From NCBI GenBank assembly GCA_021783935.1, contig JAJXTK010000394.1, forward strand, positions 1-6,213: DNA of 6,213 nucleotides, in the 5' to 3' direction. This DNA comes from Myxococcales bacterium (GTDB lineage Bacteria; Myxococcota_A; Polyangia; Polyangiales; JADJMO01). Position numbers and translations under genes: made by a program. Below the pieces are notes generated by a model, which ran no database searches, was not told where the DNA came from, and saw only the letters and a program-made list of their open reading frames with translations. This document shows, piece by piece, positions 1 to 6,213 of the stretch (positions are counted from its first letter, which is position 1; the number at the start of each line of letters is the position of its first letter).

Positions 1-698
1 TCGGCAGGGACGTCTCGCTCGAGGCGGCCGAGCGCGAGCACGACGCGGTCGGCGTCGGCACGGGGCTCGGCGCCGACACGCGTCTCGGCGTGCCCGGCGA
101 GGACCTTCGGGGCGTGCACGGCGCCGTCGCCTGGATCGAGCAGATGAAGCTCTCGCGCGTGCCGCTCGAGGGGATCCGACGCTGCGTGGTGGTCGGCGGC
201 GGCAACACCGCGATCGACGCCGTGCGCGAGGCGCGCTCGCTCGGCATCCCGCACGTGACCATGGTCTACCGCGGCGTCGAGCCGAAGATGCCCGGCTACG
301 CGCACGAGTGGATGGCCGCGCTCGGCCAGGGCGTGCGCGCGGAGTGGCAGACGCTGCCGTTCGCCTTCGAGGGCGACGGGCGCGTCGAGCGGGTCCGCTG
401 CCACCGCGTCGACGACGACAAGCGGCCGATCGCCGGCTCCGAGCACGCGATCGGCGCCGATCTGGTGCTGCTCGCCATCGGGCAGTCGAAGCTCGGCGCG
501 CTGCTCGCCTCGCTGTCGGGCATCGTGATCGAGAAGGGGGTCGTCGTCACCGACGCGTCGGGACGCACCGGCCGCGAGAAGTGGTTCGCCGGCGGCGACG
601 CCAAGAACGGCGGCAAGGAAGTGGTCAACGCGGCGGCCGAGGGCAAGGCCGCCGCCCGCGCGATTGACGCGTTCCTCGCAGGAGGGGGCAATGCCTGA
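1..698 (+). CDS. preT: NAD-dependent dihydropyrimidine dehydrogenase, flavoprotein subunit PreT (C-terminal part, 5' truncated)
   Basis: This is the electron-input subunit of bacterial dihydropyrimidine dehydrogenase. It oxidises NAD(P)H and passes electrons through FAD and iron-sulfur centres to PreA. The frame is open from the window start (first full codon at 3) and gives 231 residues, about the C-terminal half of a roughly 400-450 residue GltD-like protein. The N-terminal iron-sulfur region and the first FAD-binding motif therefore lie outside the window. Visible landmarks are the GVGTGLGADTRLGVPGED segment near the start, a dinucleotide-binding motif VVVGGGNTAIDAVREA (about 188-235), and the C-terminal FAD-contacting segment FAGGDAKNGGKEVVNAAAEG (about 586-645). 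The TGA at 696-698 lies inside the first codons of preA, so the two subunits are probably translationally coupled. Related GltD-type oxidoreductases look similar, but the adjoining preA makes PreT the best call. Confidence 0.93.
   Translation, partial: GRDVSLEAAEREHDAVGVGTGLGADTRLGVPGEDLRGVHGAVAWIEQMKLSRVPLEGIRRCVVVGGGNTAIDAVREARSLGIPHVTMVYRGVEPKMPGYAHEWMAALGQGVRAEWQTLPFAFEGDGRVERVRCHRVDDDKRPIAGSEHAIGADLVLLAIGQSKLGALLASLSGIVIEKGVVVTDASGRTGREKWFAGGDAKNGGKEVVNAAAEGKAAARAIDAFLAGGGNA
680..685 (+). promoter_or_regulatory. Ribosome binding site of preA
   Basis: AGGAGG lies five bases before the ATG at 691, inside the last codons of preT. It decides the preA start: an in-frame TTG at 664 has no comparable site and would add nine residues that do not resemble the family's N-terminus. 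Confidence 0.85.
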
Positions 699-1965
699 TC
701 TGTCCACGAATTGCGCGGGTATCCGCTCCCCCAATCCCTTCTGGCTCGCCTCGGCGCCGCCGACCAACTCGGGCGCGCAGGTGCAGCGCGCCTTCGACGC
801 AGGGTGGGGCGGCGCCGTCTGGAAGACGCTCGGTCAGCCGATCCAGAACGTCTCGAGCCGCTTCGGCGGCAACACGATTCGCGGCGTGCAGGGGGCGGGC
901 TTCAACAACATCGAGCTCATCACCGATCGCCCGCTCGAGATCAACTTCCGCGAGATCTACGAGACCAAGAAGAAGTACCCGAAGAACGCGGTCGTCGTCT
1001 CGCTGATGGTCGACACCAAGGAGGAGTGGCGAGACATCATCAAGCGCTCCATCGACGCCGGCGCCGACGGTCTCGAGCTGAATTTCGGCTGCCCGCACGG
1101 CATGTGCGAGCGCGGCATGGGCTCGGCGGTCGGCCAGGAGCCCAAGGTCAACCGCGAGATCACCTCGTGGGCGGTCGAGTACTCGACGGTGCCGGTGCTC
1201 GTGAAGCTCACGCCCAACGTCGGCGACATCGTCCCGCACGGCATGGCGGCCAAGCGCGGCGGCGCGCACGGCGTCTCGCTGATCAACACCATCAAGAGCA
1301 TCATCGGCGTCGACGTCGACGCCTTCGTCCCCGAGCCGCGCGTCGGCTCGCTGTCGACCAACGGCGGCTACTGCGGCCCGGCGGTCAAGCCGATCGCGCT
1401 GCACATGGTCGCCGCGCTCGCGCGCGAGGAGGAGTTCGGCATCCCCATCAGCGGCATCGGCGGCATCTCCAACTGGCGCGACGCGGTGGAGTTCATGCTC
1501 CTCGGCTCGAGCTCGGTGCAGGTGTGCACCGAGGTGATGCTCCGCGGCTACCGCGTCGTAGGCGACATGATCGAGGGGCTCGAGGAGTACATGCGCAAGC
1601 ACGGCTTCGAGCGGCTCGATCAGCTGATCGGCAGGGCCGTTCCGCGCTACTCGGAGTGGGGCGAGCTGGATCTCAACTACGAGACCATCGCCAAGATCGA
1701 CGCCAAGAAGTGCATCGGCTGCCAGGCGTGCGTCACCGCGTGCATGGACGGCGCGCATCAGTGCATCCACGTCGACGCCCAGGGCAAGACGCGCGTGCCG
1801 ACGATCGACGAGTCGGAGTGCGTCGGCTGCAACCTCTGCAAGATCGTCTGCCCGGTGCCCGGCTGCGTCGAGATGGTCGCCGTCGACAACGGCTTCGCCC
1901 CCGCGACCTGGAATCAGCACGTGCAGGACGGCGCGAAGCTGCGCCCGAAGAAGGGCGCGCACTAA
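691..1965 (+). CDS. preA: NAD-dependent dihydropyrimidine dehydrogenase, catalytic subunit PreA
   Basis: PreA reduces uracil and thymine to their 5,6-dihydro forms, using electrons from PreT. The 424-residue product (E. coli PreA is about 411) has an N-terminal FMN-binding TIM barrel of the dihydroorotate dehydrogenase type and a C-terminal 2[4Fe-4S] ferredoxin domain. Aligned from memory to mammalian dihydropyrimidine dehydrogenase, the uracil-contacting residues are all present: N73 (NNIEL), N131 (NFGCPHG), and N199 with T200 (LINT). The catalytic Cys is C134. Cluster cysteines follow CxxCxxCxxxC twice: C341, C344, C347, C351 and C377, C380, C383, C387. The active-site loop reads GMCERGMG, with an additional cysteine (C139). 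No signal peptide is seen, so it is cytosolic. The ATG overlaps the preT stop by 8 nt. The protein ends in a short basic tail, KLRPKKGAH. Confidence 0.97.
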   Translation: MPDLSTNCAGIRSPNPFWLASAPPTNSGAQVQRAFDAGWGGAVWKTLGQPIQNVSSRFGGNTIRGVQGAGFNNIELITDRPLEINFREIYETKKKYPKNAVVVSLMVDTKEEWRDIIKRSIDAGADGLELNFGCPHGMCERGMGSAVGQEPKVNREITSWAVEYSTVPVLVKLTPNVGDIVPHGMAAKRGGAHGVSLINTIKSIIGVDVDAFVPEPRVGSLSTNGGYCGPAVKPIALHMVAALAREEEFGIPISGIGGISNWRDAVEFMLLGSSSVQVCTEVMLRGYRVVGDMIEGLEEYMRKHGFERLDQLIGRAVPRYSEWGELDLNYETIAKIDAKKCIGCQACVTACMDGAHQCIHVDAQGKTRVPTIDESECVGCNLCKIVCPVPGCVEMVAVDNGFAPATWNQHVQDGAKLRPKKGAH

Positions 1966-1977
1966 CCGGAGAAATGC

Positions 1978-2057
1978 AACAGGAAGGGAAGAAGGAAAGA
2001 ATGGAATTGGGGGGTCGAACAGGATTCCATCGCTTCTTCTCTTCTCCCCTTCCTGTT
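1978..2057 (+). repeat. Large imperfect inverted repeat (hairpin) with purine and pyrimidine arms
   Basis: AACAGGAAGGG at 1978-1988 is the exact reverse complement of 2047-2057. ATGGAAT at 2001-2007 is the exact reverse complement of ATTCCAT at 2024-2030. The segments between (1989-2000 and 2031-2046) are purine-rich and pyrimidine-rich and can pair in part, with bulges on the right side. The loop is about 16 nt and includes a run of six G (2009-2014). No T-tract follows the right arm, so this is not a canonical intrinsic terminator. It could be an mRNA stability or processing element, an attenuator, or one copy of a dispersed palindromic element. The pairing is directly visible; its role is not known. 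Confidence 0.75.
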
Positions 2058-2068
2058 CCTCTCTCTGA

Positions 2069-4453
<2,385 letters not shown>

Positions 4454-4490
4454 CGACCAGGCAGGTCCCTCTCGAGTTCCGTTTCGCAGC

Positions 4491-4495
4491 AGGAG
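4491..4495 (+). promoter_or_regulatory. Ribosome binding site of the semialdehyde dehydrogenase gene
   Basis: AGGAG lies five bases before the ATG at 4501 in the 47-nt gap after hydA. It selects this ATG over frame-open sequence upstream that lies inside hydA. Confidence 0.8.
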
Positions 4496-4500
4496 TTCCG

Positions 4501-5991
4501 ATGATCCCCAGCTTCACCGCCAAGAGCAGCGACTTCCAAACCTACGTCGACGCGCGCAACTTCATCGCGGGCGAGTACCAGAGCCCGCTCACGTCGAAGG
4601 AGACGCTCGAGGTCCTCAACCCGCGCTACGGCAAGGCCATCGCGCGCGTCGCGATGAGCGGCCGCGACGACGTCGACGCCGCGGCCAAGGCCGCCGCGGC
4701 CGCGTACCCCGAGTGGCGCCGCATGCCGATCCGCGATCGCGCCTACGTCTTCTACGTCCTTCGCCAGCTGATGGTGCAGCACCTCGAGGAGCTGACCTGG
4801 CTCGTCTCGCACGAGAACGGCAAGCTCTACTCGGAGGCCAAGGCGGAGGTCGAGAAGGCCATCGAGTGCGTCGAGTACGGCTGCTCGCTGCCCAACATCG
4901 CAGCCGGCAGTCAGCTCGAGGTCAGCCGCGGCGTGCGCTGCGAGGTCGTCTACGAGCCGCTCGGCGTCGTGGCGGGCATCGTGCCGTTCAACTTCCCGTG
5001 CATGGTGCCCTTCTGGATGATCCCGCAGGCGATCGTCGGCGGGAACGCCTTCGTGCTGAAGCCGAGCGAGCGCGTGCCGCTGTCGATGATGCGCATCGCG
5101 CAGCTGATGAAGGACGCGGGGCTGCCCAACGGCGTGTTCAACATCGTCAACGGCGGGCGCGAGGTCGTCGAGGCGCTCTGCGACCACGAGCAGATCAAGG
5201 CGGTCGGCTTCGTCGGCTCGACGAAGGTCGCCAAGCTCGTCTACTCGCGCGCCTCGGCGAGCGGCAAGCGCGCGCTCTGCCTCGGCGGCGCCAAGAACCA
5301 CCTGATCGTCGTGCCCGACGCCGACCTCGCCGTGACCGCGGACAACGTCGTCGCGAGCTTCACCGGCGGCACCGGCCAGCGCTGCATGGCCGCGAGCGTG
5401 ATGGTCGCGGTCGGCGACTGCGATCACATCATCGAGGCGGTGCGGGCGCGCGCGGCCAAGATGGTGACGGGCAACGACATGGGGCCCGTGACGAGCGAGG
5501 CCGCGGCGGCGCGCATCAAGGGGTACATCGACTCGGCCGAGCGGGCCGGCGCCAAGATCATCCTCGACGGCCGCAAGGCCGATCCGGTCAAGGGCGGGTT
5601 CTGGGTCGGCCCCACGATCATCGACAACGCGACCACCGACATGCCGGCGGCCCGCGAGGAGATCTTCGGGCCGGTGCTCACGATCCTGCGCGTGCCGAAC
5701 CTCGATCGCGCCATCGAGATCGAGAACGCCAGCCCGTACGGCAACGCCTCGAGCATCTACACGACCAGCGGCGACATCGCGCAGCGCGTGATGCAGCGCG
5801 TGGAGGCCGGCATGTGCGGCGTGAACATCGGCGTGCCGGTGCCGCGCGAGCCGTTCGGCTTCGGCGGGTGGAACGACTCGCTCTTCGGCCACGGCAACAT
5901 GACCGGCTGGGACGGCTATCTCTTCTGGACGCGCCAGCGGAAGATCACCAGCAAATGGGCGCTGCAGAAGGATCAGACCTGGATGTCGTGA
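4501..5991 (+). CDS. mmsA: CoA-acylating methylmalonate/malonate-semialdehyde dehydrogenase (ALDH6/MmsA family)
   Basis: This NAD- and CoA-dependent aldehyde dehydrogenase should convert malonate semialdehyde to acetyl-CoA, or methylmalonate semialdehyde to propionyl-CoA, with loss of CO2. The 496-residue product is full length. It shows N164 (IVPFNFP, oxyanion hole), catalytic C295 in GQRCMAA, and E387 in EEIFGP (NAD binding). The general-base Glu of ordinary ALDHs (ELGG motif) is C260 here (ALCLGGAKNH); lack of that Glu, and the GAKNH motif, are typical of this family. R294 matches the substrate-carboxylate Arg next to the catalytic Cys. The second such Arg of B. subtilis IolA (R107, in EVGRGIE) aligns with K119 here (EVEKAIE). 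The C-terminal part, PREPFGFGGWNDS, also differs from IolA. Pathway context favours semialdehydes from beta-alanine or 3-aminoisobutyrate. The family is certain; the exact substrate is less so. Confidence 0.9.
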   Translation: MIPSFTAKSSDFQTYVDARNFIAGEYQSPLTSKETLEVLNPRYGKAIARVAMSGRDDVDAAAKAAAAAYPEWRRMPIRDRAYVFYVLRQLMVQHLEELTWLVSHENGKLYSEAKAEVEKAIECVEYGCSLPNIAAGSQLEVSRGVRCEVVYEPLGVVAGIVPFNFPCMVPFWMIPQAIVGGNAFVLKPSERVPLSMMRIAQLMKDAGLPNGVFNIVNGGREVVEALCDHEQIKAVGFVGSTKVAKLVYSRASASGKRALCLGGAKNHLIVVPDADLAVTADNVVASFTGGTGQRCMAASVMVAVGDCDHIIEAVRARAAKMVTGNDMGPVTSEAAAARIKGYIDSAERAGAKIILDGRKADPVKGGFWVGPTIIDNATTDMPAAREEIFGPVLTILRVPNLDRAIEIENASPYGNASSIYTTSGDIAQRVMQRVEAGMCGVNIGVPVPREPFGFGGWNDSLFGHGNMTGWDGYLFWTRQRKITSKWALQKDQTWMS

Positions 5992-6014
5992 GATCGCGAA
6001 ACCTCGCCCATGGC

Positions 6015-6038
6015 CCCCTCTCCGCCAGCGGAGGGGGG
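6015..6038 (+). repeat. GC-rich palindrome, REP-like
   Basis: Bases 6015-6024 pair with 6029-6038 over ten positions, one of them a G-U wobble in RNA, around a CCAG tetraloop. AATCC follows, with no T-tract, so it is not a classic intrinsic terminator. The pattern CCCCTCTCCGC...GCGGAGGGGG resembles the short dispersed palindromes common in intergenic regions of GC-rich proteobacteria. It occupies the 112-nt gap (5992-6103) between the dehydrogenase and aminotransferase genes. I see nothing else distinct in that gap apart from the ribosome binding site. Confidence 0.65.
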
Positions 6039-6092
6039 GAATCCAGGTCTGCGTGGCAAGCGCGGGGCGGGGTTGGATCTTTGGCAGAGGAC

Positions 6093-6096
6093 GAGG
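6093..6096 (+). promoter_or_regulatory. Probable ribosome binding site of the aminotransferase gene
   Basis: GAGG lies seven bases before the ATG at 6104. A second GAGG at 6087-6090 is farther away and less well placed. Confidence 0.55.
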
Positions 6097-6103
6097 CACT
6101 CCC

Positions 6104-6213
6104 ATGGACTCCAAAGAGATGATCGAGCTGTGCACCAAGCACAGCCTGTTCTCCTGGTCGGCGACGGGCAAAGTCTACCCGATCGCGGTCTCACGCGCCG
6201 AAGGGGTGTATTT
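6104..6213 (+). CDS. Class III (PLP-dependent) aminotransferase, N-terminal fragment, 3' truncated
   Basis: Only the first 36 complete codons are in the window, starting MDSKEMIELCTKHSLFSWSA. The HSLFSWSATGKVYPIAV segment followed by RAEGVY is typical of the N-terminus of class III aminotransferases annotated as aspartate aminotransferase family proteins. In these the substrate-entry strand precedes the 'GxxYLDF' segment, here beyond the window edge. No catalytic residue (PLP lysine) is visible. Sitting after a beta-ureidopropionase and a (methyl)malonate-semialdehyde dehydrogenase, its inferred role is to transaminate beta-alanine or 3-aminoisobutyrate to the semialdehyde that the upstream dehydrogenase consumes. 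A different omega-amino acid donor cannot be excluded from so short a fragment. Confidence 0.8.
   Translation, partial: MDSKEMIELCTKHSLFSWSATGKVYPIAVSRAEGVY

Noticed and set aside
664..690. Alternative TTG start for preA
   Set aside because: It would add nine residues without family resemblance and ignores the well-placed AGGAGG before the ATG at 691.
625..1962. Long open frame on the - strand opposite preA
   Set aside because: The translation is an Arg/Ala/Asp/His/Val-rich low-complexity protein with no recognisable domain. It lies fully antisense to preA, whose cofactor and active-site motifs are intact. Such frames are expected in GC-rich genes.
4474..4500. Direct repeat GAGTTCCG at 4474-4481 and 4493-4500 before the dehydrogenase gene
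   Set aside because: It is only eight bases long, and one copy overlaps the ribosome binding site. It is likely chance and not enough to call an operator.
5992..6103. Small gene or promoter in the gap before the aminotransferase
   Set aside because: No reading frame with a plausible start and ribosome site, and no convincing -35/-10 pair, could be seen; only the palindrome and the downstream ribosome site stand out.

Overview
The window is bacterial DNA of high GC content with six co-directional genes on the + strand. They make up nearly all of a reductive pyrimidine degradation operon. Codon use leans heavily on CTC (Leu), CGC (Arg) and GCC/GCG (Ala). That fits a GC-rich proteobacterium, myxococcotal or related lineage, but I cannot fix the taxon from sequence alone. 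No mobile element, tRNA, rRNA or CRISPR array was seen.

Layout: (1) the C-terminal part of preT, the NAD(P)H-oxidising flavoprotein subunit of dihydropyrimidine dehydrogenase, cut by the window start; (2) preA, the FMN/iron-sulfur catalytic subunit, overlapping preT by 8 nt; (3) a 134-nt spacer much richer in A and T than the genes, holding a large imperfect hairpin with a homopurine left arm and a homopyrimidine right arm; (4) a nitrilase-superfamily beta-ureidopropionase; (5) dihydropyrimidinase (hydA), 17 nt downstream; (6) a CoA-acylating (methyl)malonate-semialdehyde dehydrogenase (mmsA family), 47 nt downstream; (7) a 112-nt spacer with a GC-rich palindrome; (8) the first 36 codons of a class III aminotransferase, cut by the window end.

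Inferred pathway: PreTA reduces uracil or thymine to the 5,6-dihydro form. Dihydropyrimidinase opens the ring to N-carbamoyl-beta-alanine or its 2-methyl homologue. Beta-ureidopropionase releases NH3 and CO2 to give beta-alanine or 3-aminoisobutyrate. The aminotransferase would produce malonate or methylmalonate semialdehyde, and the dehydrogenase would convert this to acetyl-CoA or propionyl-CoA with loss of CO2 and formation of NADH. The cluster thus takes pyrimidine bases to central CoA thioesters, and the NADH made at the end could offset that spent at the first step.

The family assignments are ordinary and well supported by active-site residues. The points most worth a second look are the hairpin spacer after preA, with two competing pairings, and a Lys in the semialdehyde dehydrogenase where the characterised family has an invariant substrate-binding Arg. 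I found no evidence of a wholly new system.
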